From NCBI GenBank assembly GCA_964620345.1, contig CAZUHK010000191.1, positions 1-5,474 of the forward strand: a DNA stretch of 5,474 bases, in the 5' to 3' direction. The position numbers were made by a program, and so were the translations under genes. Source of the DNA: CAZUHK01 sp964620345 (GTDB lineage Bacteria > Planctomycetota > Phycisphaerae > Phycisphaerales > Zrk34). Below are positions 1-5,292 of the stretch, piece after piece. Numbering within the stretch: the first letter of the stretch is position 1; every line of letters begins with the position of its first letter. The notes beneath the pieces were generated by a model. It was not told the DNA's origin. It worked only from the letters and a program-made list of their open reading frames with translations, and did not search any database.

Positions 1-196
1 GGTGGTAGGTGATGGAGAGGATGATCTGGCTGCCGGCCTCGGCGACGAGTTCGGGCAGCATGCCCTTGACCGTCGCCTTGGTGCCCACGGGCATGAAGGC
101 GGGCGTGTCGAATTCGCCGTGGGCCGTGGCGACGCGGCCGAGCCGGGCGTTGCACGAGCGGCTGGTATGCGAGATGGTAAACTTCAGTGCAGCCAT
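1..196 (-). CDS. tgt: tRNA-guanine transglycosylase (N-terminal fragment)
   Basis: Queuine/preQ1 tRNA-ribosyltransferase exchanges guanine-34 of GUN-anticodon tRNAs for the queuosine precursor preQ1 in the cytoplasm. Reading the minus strand from the ATG at 196-194 gives 65 codons before the window ends. The residues match the TGT start closely: a beta-strand 'LKFTISHT', then 'RLGRVATAHGEFDTPAFMPVG' spread over residues 18-38, 'TVKGM' at 42-46, and 'QIILSITYH' at 57-65. In the family the last block is usually I-L-[GA]-N-T-Y-H-L, so residues 61-62 (Ser-Ile) are unusual (see findings). The catalytic aspartates lie beyond the edge. No Shine-Dalgarno sequence precedes the ATG. The gene diverges from the Nudix gene. 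Identity is confident; completeness cannot be judged. Confidence 0.93.
   Translation of the reverse strand, partial: MAALKFTISHTSRSCNARLGRVATAHGEFDTPAFMPVGTKATVKGMLPELVAEAGSQIILSITYH
175..183 (+). promoter_or_regulatory. candidate extended -10 element for the Nudix gene
   Basis: TGGTAAACT fits an extended -10 (TGn followed by a hexamer with four of six matches to TATAAT). Transcription would start near base 190, upstream of the AGGG at 202-205 and the ATG at 215. No well-spaced -35 was found; TTGCAC at 150-155 is 22 bases upstream, which is too far. The element lies inside tgt coding sequence, as it must given the 18-base gap. Confidence 0.2.
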
Positions 197-208
197 GAAC
201 CAGGGCCA

Positions 209-237
209 ATGCTGATGAGCGACGAGCGACCCGTCAA
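209..237 (-). promoter_or_regulatory. candidate sigma70-type promoter for tgt
   Basis: On the minus strand, TTGACG (237-232, five of six matches to the -35 consensus) is followed after exactly 17 bases by CAGCAT (214-209, three of six matches to the -10). The tgt ATG begins 12 bases further on, giving a very short leader. The -10 would overlap the start-codon region of the divergent Nudix gene. This is a pattern match only; the -10 is weak. Confidence 0.3.
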
Positions 238-685
238 GCGATACCGCGTGGCCGGGGGCATCGTGCTCGACGATTCGGGCCGCGTCCTGCTGCTCGAACG
301 CACCGTCGAGCGCGACGGCCAGCCGCGGCACGAGGTGCGCCTGCCCAAGGGCAAGCTCGAGCCCGACGAGACCGACCCGCAGGCGGCGCTGCGCGAGGTC
401 GGCGAGGAATCGGGCTACTGGGAACTGGAAATCATCGGCGACCTCGGCCAGGCGCACACCGAATTCGACAAGCCCGACTGGCGCGTGGTGCGCGATGACC
501 GGTACTTCCTGATGCGCCTGACGCGCGACCACCAGGCCGGGCAGGAGATGCACCCCGACAGCGAAGAGGCGCTGTTCGAGCCGACCTGGGCCGCGGACCT
601 GGCCGACGCCGAGCGGCGATTGACCTACGACAGCGAAAAGCAATTCGCCCTCCGTGCCGCGGCGTGGCTGGCTGAGCGAGGGTAG
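215..685 (+). CDS. Nudix hydrolase (MutT-like)
   Basis: A 156-residue Nudix protein, which hydrolyses a nucleoside diphosphate linked to another moiety in a Mg-dependent way. The Nudix box is perfect at residues 46-68: G46, five residues, E52, seven residues, R60-E61, then E64-E65 and G67 (GX5EX7REUXEEXGU). It is preceded by a beta-strand-rich N-terminus ('AGGIVLDDSGRVLLLERT') and by 'RLPKGK', a loop common in Ap4A hydrolase and ADP-ribose pyrophosphatase-like members. Substrate cannot be assigned. I prefer the ATG at 215 because AGGG (202-205) sits nine bases upstream. An in-frame ATG at 209 would add Met-Leu but leaves only three bases of spacing. The open frame continues further upstream, but that part lies antisense over tgt and is not conserved protein. 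Length is normal for a single-domain Nudix enzyme. Confidence 0.9.
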   Translation: MSDERPVKRYRVAGGIVLDDSGRVLLLERTVERDGQPRHEVRLPKGKLEPDETDPQAALREVGEESGYWELEIIGDLGQAHTEFDKPDWRVVRDDRYFLMRLTRDHQAGQEMHPDSEEALFEPTWAADLADAERRLTYDSEKQFALRAAAWLAERG

Positions 686-700
686 AGATAGGGGGACTTC

Positions 701-768
701 ACCACGAAACACAAAGGCCGTTCTGATTTGTCTTCTTCGTGGCTTCGCGCCTTTGAGTGTTTCGTGGT
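701..768. repeat. imperfect inverted repeat, CCACGAAACAC type
   Basis: Left arm ACCACGAAACACAAAGGC (701-718) pairs with 749-768, which reads GCCTTTGAGTGTTTCGTGGT. All 18 left-arm bases pair, with a two-base bulge (GA, 755-756) in the right arm and a loop of about 30 bases. TTCGTGG also occurs directly repeated at 736-742 and 761-767. It fills most of the gap between the Nudix stop and the lutB start. It lacks a T-run, so it is not a typical intrinsic terminator. From memory, CCACGAAACAC(A) palindromes are dispersed in many planctomycete and other environmental genomes; that was not checked here. Confidence 0.7.
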
Positions 769-784
769 TTAGACTGCCATTGCA

Positions 785-2254
785 ATGACCACCGCAAGCG
801 AACAACCCGCGACGCTGACGCTCAAGGGCGAGGAGATTCTCTTCCCGCGGCTGCCGTACGACATGCACGGCCGATCGAACGCGGCGGTGCGCGACGCGGC
901 GGTGCTGGCGAGCGTGGAGAAGGCGACGCTGCTGAAGGACGACGCCCGCAAGGCGCTTCGGACCGCGACGTTCGGCGAGCGATTCGAGCCGCTGCGCCAG
1001 CTCGCCGCGGCGACCAAGCAGCACACGCTCGACCACCTCGACCATTACCTCGAGCGGTTCATCGACAACGCCCAGCATGCCGGCGTGCAGGTACACTTCG
1101 CGACCAACGGCGCCCAGGCCAACGCCATCGCGATCGACATCGCCCAACGCGAGAACCTGCGCACCTGTGTGAAGGCCAAGAGCATGGTGACCGAGGAGAC
1201 GCACCTGCTGCCGGCGTTGGAGAAGATCGGCGTGGAGACGCTGGAGACCGACCTGGGCGAGTTCATCCTGCAACTGGACGACGACGCGCCCTCGCACATC
1301 GTCACGCCGATGATCCACAAGGACCGCGCCGCCGTGGCCCGGGCGTTCGTGCGCGAGCTGGGCGCCGAGTACACCGAGGACGCCGAGGCCCTGACGATGA
1401 TCGCCCGCGAGCACCTGCGCCAGAAGTACAAGCAGGCGGACCTGGGCATCAGCGGCGGCAACTTCCTCGTGGCCGACACCGGCTCGATCATCCTGTGTAC
1501 CAACGAGGGCAACGCCACGTTCAGCACCACCGCGCCGCGTGTACACATCGCATTCGTCGGCATCGAAAAGCTCGTGCCCAGCTTCGAGCACGCCGCGGTG
1601 ATGCTCAAGCTGCTGGCGCGGTCGAGCACCGCTCAGCCGCTGACGATCTACACCGACATCATCACCGGCCCGAAGCGCGCGGCCGACAGCGATGGGCCCG
1701 AGCAGGTACACGTGATCCTGGTCGACAACGACCGCACGAAGATTCTGGCCGACCCGGACGTGCGCCAGACGCTGCGGTGCATCCGCTGCGGCGCGTGCCT
1801 GAATGCCTGTCCGGTGTACCGCAAGGTGACCGGCCACAGCTACGGCGCGGTGTACTCCGGGCCGATCGGCGCGCTGATCACGCCGCTGTTCAAGGGCCTG
1901 GAGAACTACAAGGATCTGCCGTATGCGTCGAGCTTGTGCGGCGCGTGCAGCGAGGCATGCCCGGTGGACATCGACATCCCGCGGATCCTGATTCACCTGC
2001 GCGGCGCGATTCAGAAGCGGAAGATCGGCTCGCCGGCCGAGCGGGTGGCGATGAAGCTCTACGCCGCGTCGCTGCGAAGGCCCTGGCGGTACAAGCTGGC
2101 CAACGCGGTTCAGAAGCGGGTGCTGCGGATGCTGGCCGATCGAGATGGCTACGTGCGCAAGGCCCCGGGCCCGGTACGCGGCTGGACGGACATCCGCGAC
2201 CTGCCGGCCCCGGCGAAGCAGAACTTCCGCGCGTGGTGGAAGCAACGGGGATGA
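785..2254 (+). CDS. lutB: lactate utilization iron-sulfur protein LutB
   Basis: A 489-residue homologue of LutB/YkgF, the iron-sulfur subunit of the LutABC complex that oxidises L-lactate to pyruvate. Length fits (Bacillus LutB is about 480). The N-terminal LUD (DUF162) domain shows 'SMVTEETHLLPALEK', 'ETDLGEFILQL', 'SHIVTPMIHKDR', and G221-I-S-G-G-N-F near 'ADTGSI' and 'TNEGN' (240-243). A ferredoxin-like part follows: C332, C335, C338 and C342-P for one 4Fe-4S cluster, then C385, C388 and C392-P, the three-cysteine second motif I recall as usual in LutB. The C-terminus ('GWTDIRDLPAPAKQNFRAWW') matches the short C-terminal domain of LutB. The ATG at 785 is the first in frame and agrees with the family N-terminus, but has no Shine-Dalgarno sequence. 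No convincing promoter was found; a palindrome ends 16 bases upstream. It overlaps the ATGA junction with lutC. LutA is not adjacent. Confidence 0.95.
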   Translation: MTTASEQPATLTLKGEEILFPRLPYDMHGRSNAAVRDAAVLASVEKATLLKDDARKALRTATFGERFEPLRQLAAATKQHTLDHLDHYLERFIDNAQHAGVQVHFATNGAQANAIAIDIAQRENLRTCVKAKSMVTEETHLLPALEKIGVETLETDLGEFILQLDDDAPSHIVTPMIHKDRAAVARAFVRELGAEYTEDAEALTMIAREHLRQKYKQADLGISGGNFLVADTGSIILCTNEGNATFSTTAPRVHIAFVGIEKLVPSFEHAAVMLKLLARSSTAQPLTIYTDIITGPKRAADSDGPEQVHVILVDNDRTKILADPDVRQTLRCIRCGACLNACPVYRKVTGHSYGAVYSGPIGALITPLFKGLENYKDLPYASSLCGACSEACPVDIDIPRILIHLRGAIQKRKIGSPAERVAMKLYAASLRRPWRYKLANAVQKRVLRMLADRDGYVRKAPGPVRGWTDIRDLPAPAKQNFRAWWKQRG

Positions 2255-2268
2255 GGCGATTCATCATG
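2251..2268 (+). promoter_or_regulatory. lutB/lutC translational coupling junction and lutC ribosome binding site
   Basis: The lutB stop TGA (2252-2254) overlaps an in-frame ATG (2251-2253) as ATGA. A second in-frame ATG lies at 2266-2268. GAGG at 2253-2256 is nine bases from the second ATG, a good Shine-Dalgarno spacing, whereas the first ATG has only GGGG immediately touching it. The second ATG is therefore the more likely start, with translation coupled to lutB termination. Confidence 0.55.
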
Positions 2269-2943
2269 GAACCCACCACACGCGAACAGTTCATCGGGCG
2301 CGTCCGCGAGGCGCTGCAACGTCGGGCCGGCGATGCCGTGCCCGCGCCGCCGGCGGTGACCGATGAGCTGGCGCGGCTGACAGGCGACGGCGAGCCGCTG
2401 GTCGATCTGTTCGAGCGGCGGGCCGGCGAGGTCGGCATGAAGGTGGTGCGCACCACGGTCGAGGCGCTGGCCGATGATCTGGTCGCCCTGCTGCGGGGGA
2501 TCGAGGCGGAGTCGATCGTGCTGGGCGTGGATCGGCTCGAACAGGCGCCGGCGATCCGCGGGGCGATTGAATCGGCGGGCATCGGCATCGGTCAGTGGCG
2601 CGGCGACCGGGCGATGACCGCGAGCTACGCCGCCGACGCCGGCGTGACCGACGTGGCCGCGGCGCTGGCCGAGAGCGGCTCGCTGGTGTACACGTCCGAC
2701 GCGCAGCACGGCCGATCGCTCATGCTCGCCCCGCCGGTGCATGTGGCGATCGTGCGGGCAAGCGACGTGCTGGCCGACATGCTCGATTACCTGCGGCCCC
2801 TTGGCGACACAACACCGGCCGGGTTGCCGGCCAGCCAGACGATCATCACCGGCCCGTCGAAGACCGCGGACATCGAAGGCATCCTGGTCACCGGTGTCCA
2901 CGGGCCGGGCGCGGTCCATGTGCTGTTGGTCGCCGACGCCTGA
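2266..2943 (+). CDS. lutC: lactate utilization protein LutC (LUD domain)
   Basis: A 225-residue LUD-domain protein of the LutC/YkgG family, the third component of the cytoplasmic L-lactate oxidation system. It lacks cysteine clusters. Family signatures are visible: G126-V-T-D followed by 'AALAESGSL' (E136, G138), 'SLMLAPPVHVAIVRASDV', and near the C-terminus G196-P-S-K-T-A-D-I-E with 'GVHGPG' (210-215) and a closing 'VHVLLV' strand. These blocks form the family's conserved ligand pocket. Starting at 2251 would add five residues (MRRFI); 2266 is chosen on ribosome-binding-site spacing. Bacillus LutC is about 240 residues, so this is full length. It is translationally coupled to lutB, and the pair is almost certainly one transcript. 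No terminator is evident after the TGA. Confidence 0.93.
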   Translation: MEPTTREQFIGRVREALQRRAGDAVPAPPAVTDELARLTGDGEPLVDLFERRAGEVGMKVVRTTVEALADDLVALLRGIEAESIVLGVDRLEQAPAIRGAIESAGIGIGQWRGDRAMTASYAADAGVTDVAAALAESGSLVYTSDAQHGRSLMLAPPVHVAIVRASDVLADMLDYLRPLGDTTPAGLPASQTIITGPSKTADIEGILVTGVHGPGAVHVLLVADA

Positions 2944-2967
2944 TCGCTCACCGCCGCGGCATGGCAG

Positions 2968-2995
2968 TTGCATCCGTCCGAGGGTTCGGCACAAT
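2968..2995 (+). promoter_or_regulatory. weak candidate promoter upstream of the GH57 gene
   Basis: TTGCAT (2968-2973, three of six matches to the -35) and CACAAT (2990-2995, four of six to the -10) are separated by 16 bases. Transcription would begin near 3002, leaving a leader of about 53 bases before the GH57 ATG. The match is poor, and read-through from lutBC is an equally good explanation. Confidence 0.2.
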
Positions 2996-3043
2996 GACGG
3001 CGATCGTTTCGAGTCACACGGAAGTTCCCCCCGGCCCAGGGAC

Positions 3044-3048
3044 AGGGG
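3044..3048 (+). promoter_or_regulatory. ribosome binding site for the GH57 gene
   Basis: AGGGG lies six bases before the ATG at 3055. It is the clearest Shine-Dalgarno sequence in the window and fixes the start, which also agrees with the conserved N-terminus of the family. Confidence 0.7.
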
Positions 3049-3054
3049 CGTGCG

Positions 3055-4260
3055 ATGGCCAGTGTTTGCTTTTACTTTCAGATGCACCAGCCGTTCCGCC
3101 TGAGGCGGTACAGCGTCTTCGACACCGAGCCGACCTATTTCGACACGCCGCGCAACGCCGAGATCCTGCGCACCATCGCCGGCCGCTGCTACGCGCCCGC
3201 GGCCAAACGCCTGCTCCAACTCATCGAGAAGCACGATGGCCGATTCCGTGTGAGCTTTTCGATCACCGGCACGCTGGCCGAGCAGCTCAAGCGGCACGCG
3301 CCGCGGACGATCGAGCTGTTGCAGAAGCTCGCGGCGAGCGGGTGCGTGGAGTTTCTCAGTGAAACCTCGCATCACTCGCTGGCGTTTCTCTACAGCCGCG
3401 AGGAGTTCGGCGAGCAGATCGCCGCGCACGCGAAGATGATCGAGGGGCTGTTCGGCCAGACGCCCACGGTCTTCCGCAACACCGAGCTGATTTACAACAA
3501 CGACCTGGCGCATTACTTGGCCGAGCGCGGCGGGTACGCCGGGGTGCTGGCCGAGGGCGCCGACGCGGTGCTCGCGGGGCGCACGCCCACCGCGATCTAC
3601 CGTCCGCCGCACACCCGATCGCTCAAGCTGCTGCTCAAGCACTATCGGCTGAGCGATGACATCGCGTTTCGCTTTTCCAACCGCGACTGGCCCGAGTGGC
3701 CGCTGACCGCGGAGAAGTTCGCCACGTGGGTCGGGCACATCGGCCGGCCGACCGGCGGGGCCACCGCCACGGCGACCGGCGGGCTGTGCAACCTCTTCCT
3801 CGACTTCGAGACGTTCGGCGAGCACCAGTGGGAATCGACCGGCATCTTCGAGTTTCTCGACGCCCTGCCGCGCGAGATCCTGCGCGACAAGGCGAACCAG
3901 TTCCTCACGGTCAGCCAGGCCCTGGCCGAGCACGAGGCGATCGACCAGTACGACGTGCCGCACATGATCAGTTGGGCCGACACCGAGCGCGACCTGAGCG
4001 CCTGGCTGGGCAACGCGATGCAGTCCAACGCGCTGCACGAGCTGTACAAGCTCGAAGCCCCCATCAAGCAGACCGGCGACGCGGCCCTGCTCGAAGACTG
4101 GCGCCGGCTGACCACCAGCGACCACTTCTACTACATGTGCACCAAGTACTTCGCCGACGGCGACGTACACAAGTATTTCAATCCGTACGAATCGCCGTAC
4201 GACAGCTACATCAACTTCATGAACGTGCTGGACAACCTCCGCACCCGCGCCGGGGCGTAG
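3055..4260 (+). CDS. glycoside hydrolase family 57, alpha-amylase type
   Basis: A 401-residue GH57 enzyme, a retaining (beta/alpha)7-barrel hydrolase of alpha-glucans such as glycogen, starch or maltodextrins. The conserved regions are intact: H11-Q-P at the extreme N-terminus (region 1), 'FSITGTLAEQL' (region 2), F140-R-N-T-E144 followed by 'LIYNN' (region 3, E144 the expected nucleophile), and D250-F-E-T-F-G-E-H-Q-W (region 4, D250 the expected acid/base). The C-terminus ends in the characteristic 'SDHFYYMCTKYFADGDVHKYF' area (region between about 357 and 375) and 'YESPYDSYINFMNVL'. There is no signal peptide, so it should act in the cytoplasm on stored glucan. Length fits the compact alpha-amylase-like subgroup. 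Alternatives within the family (4-alpha-glucanotransferase, branching enzyme) are longer or differ at region 3. Partner glycosyltransferase genes often seen beside this type are absent here. It ends at a hairpin followed by TTTTT. Confidence 0.93.
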   Translation: MASVCFYFQMHQPFRLRRYSVFDTEPTYFDTPRNAEILRTIAGRCYAPAAKRLLQLIEKHDGRFRVSFSITGTLAEQLKRHAPRTIELLQKLAASGCVEFLSETSHHSLAFLYSREEFGEQIAAHAKMIEGLFGQTPTVFRNTELIYNNDLAHYLAERGGYAGVLAEGADAVLAGRTPTAIYRPPHTRSLKLLLKHYRLSDDIAFRFSNRDWPEWPLTAEKFATWVGHIGRPTGGATATATGGLCNLFLDFETFGEHQWESTGIFEFLDALPREILRDKANQFLTVSQALAEHEAIDQYDVPHMISWADTERDLSAWLGNAMQSNALHELYKLEAPIKQTGDAALLEDWRRLTTSDHFYYMCTKYFADGDVHKYFNPYESPYDSYINFMNVLDNLRTRAGA

Positions 4261-4262
4261 AT

Positions 4263-4289
4263 CGCGCCGCTTGCGGCTTCGCGGTTTTT
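4263..4289 (+). terminator. rho-independent terminator candidate after the GH57 gene
   Basis: Starting two bases after the TAG stop, CGCG-CCG (4263-4269), a CTTG loop and CGG (4274-4276), then CGCG (4280-4283) form a GC-rich hairpin with a three-base bulge (CTT, 4277-4279). One G and then TTTTT (4285-4289) follow. Position, stem composition and T-run all suit an intrinsic terminator. The same bases also form the left arm of a larger inverted repeat. Confidence 0.55.
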
Positions 4290-4348
4290 CACGCTACGTC
4301 GGCCCGTTGCACCGGGGGGGGGGAATATAGCGCGAAGCCGCGAGCGGC
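4266..4348. repeat. 18-bp inverted repeat between convergent genes
   Basis: GCCGCTTGCGGCTTCGCG (4266-4283) pairs with CGCGAAGCCGCGAGCGGC (4331-4348) along all 18 positions, with a single G-U wobble. The loop is 47 bases and contains a G10 run. Each arm is itself a small palindrome (GCCG-N4-CGGC). The element is symmetric between the GH57 stop and the stop of the minus-strand gene and may serve as a bidirectional terminator. Only the plus-strand side has a T-run. Confidence 0.75.
4314..4323 (+). repeat. homopolymer run of ten G
   Basis: Ten consecutive G (ten C on the minus strand) lie in the loop of the convergent inverted repeat, followed by AATATAG. Such a tract is prone to slippage and to sequencing error, so its exact length is uncertain. 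It touches no coding frame. Confidence 0.9.
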
Positions 4349-4349
4349 C

Positions 4350-5255
4350 TTACCCCGCGCGTTTGCCGCGGTTTCGGCTAAGCCACTGCGAGTACAACTG
4401 CGTGCGCACCAGCAGCTCGAAGTCGATCAGCGTGTACACCGGTTCGCCGTGGCGGCGCATCACGTCGCGGTCGCCGCGGGGTCGGAGGATGAAGTGCATC
4501 GGCTTGTTGTCCAGCACCTTGAAGCCCTTCTGGAACAGCTCGCTGGTGACCCGTGCGGTCAGCGCGTGCAGCTCGCTTTCACTGATCAGGCCCTGGTGGA
4601 AACACTTGACCGCGTCCAAGCCCGTCACCCAGTGGTAGAGCAGCACGTAATCGCGGTCGCGCCGAAGCTCGACCTGCGGGCCCGGGCCCTCTTCCTGGCT
4701 GCGCGCCACGTCCGCGGCTTCCTGTGTGAACCGGCTCTTGCTTCGGCCCAGCTTCCATTCAGCGATCGGCTGGGCCGGCGTGTAGATCGCCAGCGGCAGC
4801 TTCGTGCGGATGCGCAGGTGGCGCGGCCCGTAGCGCCCGCGGCGCAGGTCCATCAGCCCGCCGAACTCCTCGAAGGGATTGAGGAACCGCGCCCCGGCCA
4901 TGTCCACCGGGTCCACGCCGTTGGGAAACGTCGACTGCACGTGCAGCGGCACCTGCTGAGCCATGCGCGAAAACTTCACCACCAGGTCCACCGGATGACC
5001 GTCCCCGACCGTGGGAACGCGATAGACCGTGCCCGTGCCATCGGTCAGGCGTTCGCCGTGCCTGGAAAAGTGATGGTTCTCAAACCATCGCGACGGGTGC
5101 AGCCGATCGAGCAGGGGCCAGCCGAACCGCGTGACGTAGAGCTCGGCGCCTTCATCGTCGCCGAACGCGGCGTAGTCCACGCTGTACAGCTTCACCTTCG
5201 CCTCATCGCGAAGCTGCTCGAAACCGTACTCGGGCTTCATGAAGCTCAGGCGCAT
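4350..5255 (-). CDS. uncharacterised protein-kinase-like protein
   Basis: A 301-residue protein I do not recognise as a named family. Several blocks resemble a protein-kinase fold. Residues 90-97 read 'DLVVKFSR', like the strand bearing the ATP-binding lysine (K94). Residues 247-257 read 'VLDNKPMHFIL', aligning position for position with the HRDxKPxN catalytic loop (D249, K251, P252), with His254 where Asn binds metal. Residues 276-282 read 'LIDFELL', like the DFG strand (D278) with Glu280 replacing Gly. The helix before the loop ('ESELHALTARVTSELFQKGF') also fits. D249 and D278 are 29 residues apart, longer than the usual spacing, and only 21 residues follow E280, so there is no normal activation segment or C-lobe. 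No membrane segment or signal peptide is visible. The ATG at 5255 is chosen as the longest; ATG at 5240 is possible, and neither has a good Shine-Dalgarno sequence. It lies 33 bases downstream of the ABC ATPase. Coding status is secure; function is inferred. Confidence 0.75.
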   Translation of the reverse strand: MRLSFMKPEYGFEQLRDEAKVKLYSVDYAAFGDDEGAELYVTRFGWPLLDRLHPSRWFENHHFSRHGERLTDGTGTVYRVPTVGDGHPVDLVVKFSRMAQQVPLHVQSTFPNGVDPVDMAGARFLNPFEEFGGLMDLRRGRYGPRHLRIRTKLPLAIYTPAQPIAEWKLGRSKSRFTQEAADVARSQEEGPGPQVELRRDRDYVLLYHWVTGLDAVKCFHQGLISESELHALTARVTSELFQKGFKVLDNKPMHFILRPRGDRDVMRRHGEPVYTLIDFELLVRTQLYSQWLSRNRGKRAG

Positions 5256-5262
5256 CGGCCGA

Positions 5263-5292
5263 ATGGTAGCCCGACCCGGCGCGGTTCGTCAC
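5263..5292 (-). promoter_or_regulatory. weak candidate promoter for the kinase-like gene
   Basis: On the minus strand GTGACG (5292-5287, four of six to the -35) and TACCAT (5268-5263, four of six to the -10) are 18 bases apart. The predicted transcript would start almost at the ATG (5255), giving a leaderless mRNA, which would fit the missing Shine-Dalgarno sequence. The -35 overlaps the stop of the upstream gene. Chance occurrence is quite possible. Confidence 0.2.

Noticed and set aside
2..214. N-terminal extension of the Nudix protein
   Set aside because: It is antisense to the conserved tgt N-terminus, and the Nudix domain is complete from 215.
620..648. TTGACC as a -35 for lutB
   Set aside because: It is inside the Nudix gene and no acceptable -10 lies 15-19 bases downstream.
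701..768. Inverted repeat as an intrinsic terminator of the Nudix gene
   Set aside because: The loop is about 30 bases and no T-run follows the right arm, so it was kept only as a repeat.
770..775. TAGACT as a -10 giving a leaderless lutB mRNA
   Set aside because: Four of six bases match, but there is no -35 or extended -10 at the right distance, so the support is too thin.
757..2250. Upstream extension of the lutC frame through lutB
   Set aside because: The translation is Arg- and Gly-rich with no domain, and is a shadow of lutB in another frame. Only the part from 2251 or 2266 is LutC.
2962..2973. TGGCAGTTGCAT as a sigma54 (-24/-12) promoter
   Set aside because: The spacing between the GG and GC elements is several bases too short for sigma54.
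2149..4170. A 673-codon open frame on the minus strand across lutC and GH57
   Set aside because: It lies antisense to two clearly conserved genes and its translation has no recognisable domain. Long antisense frames are expected in GC-rich coding DNA.
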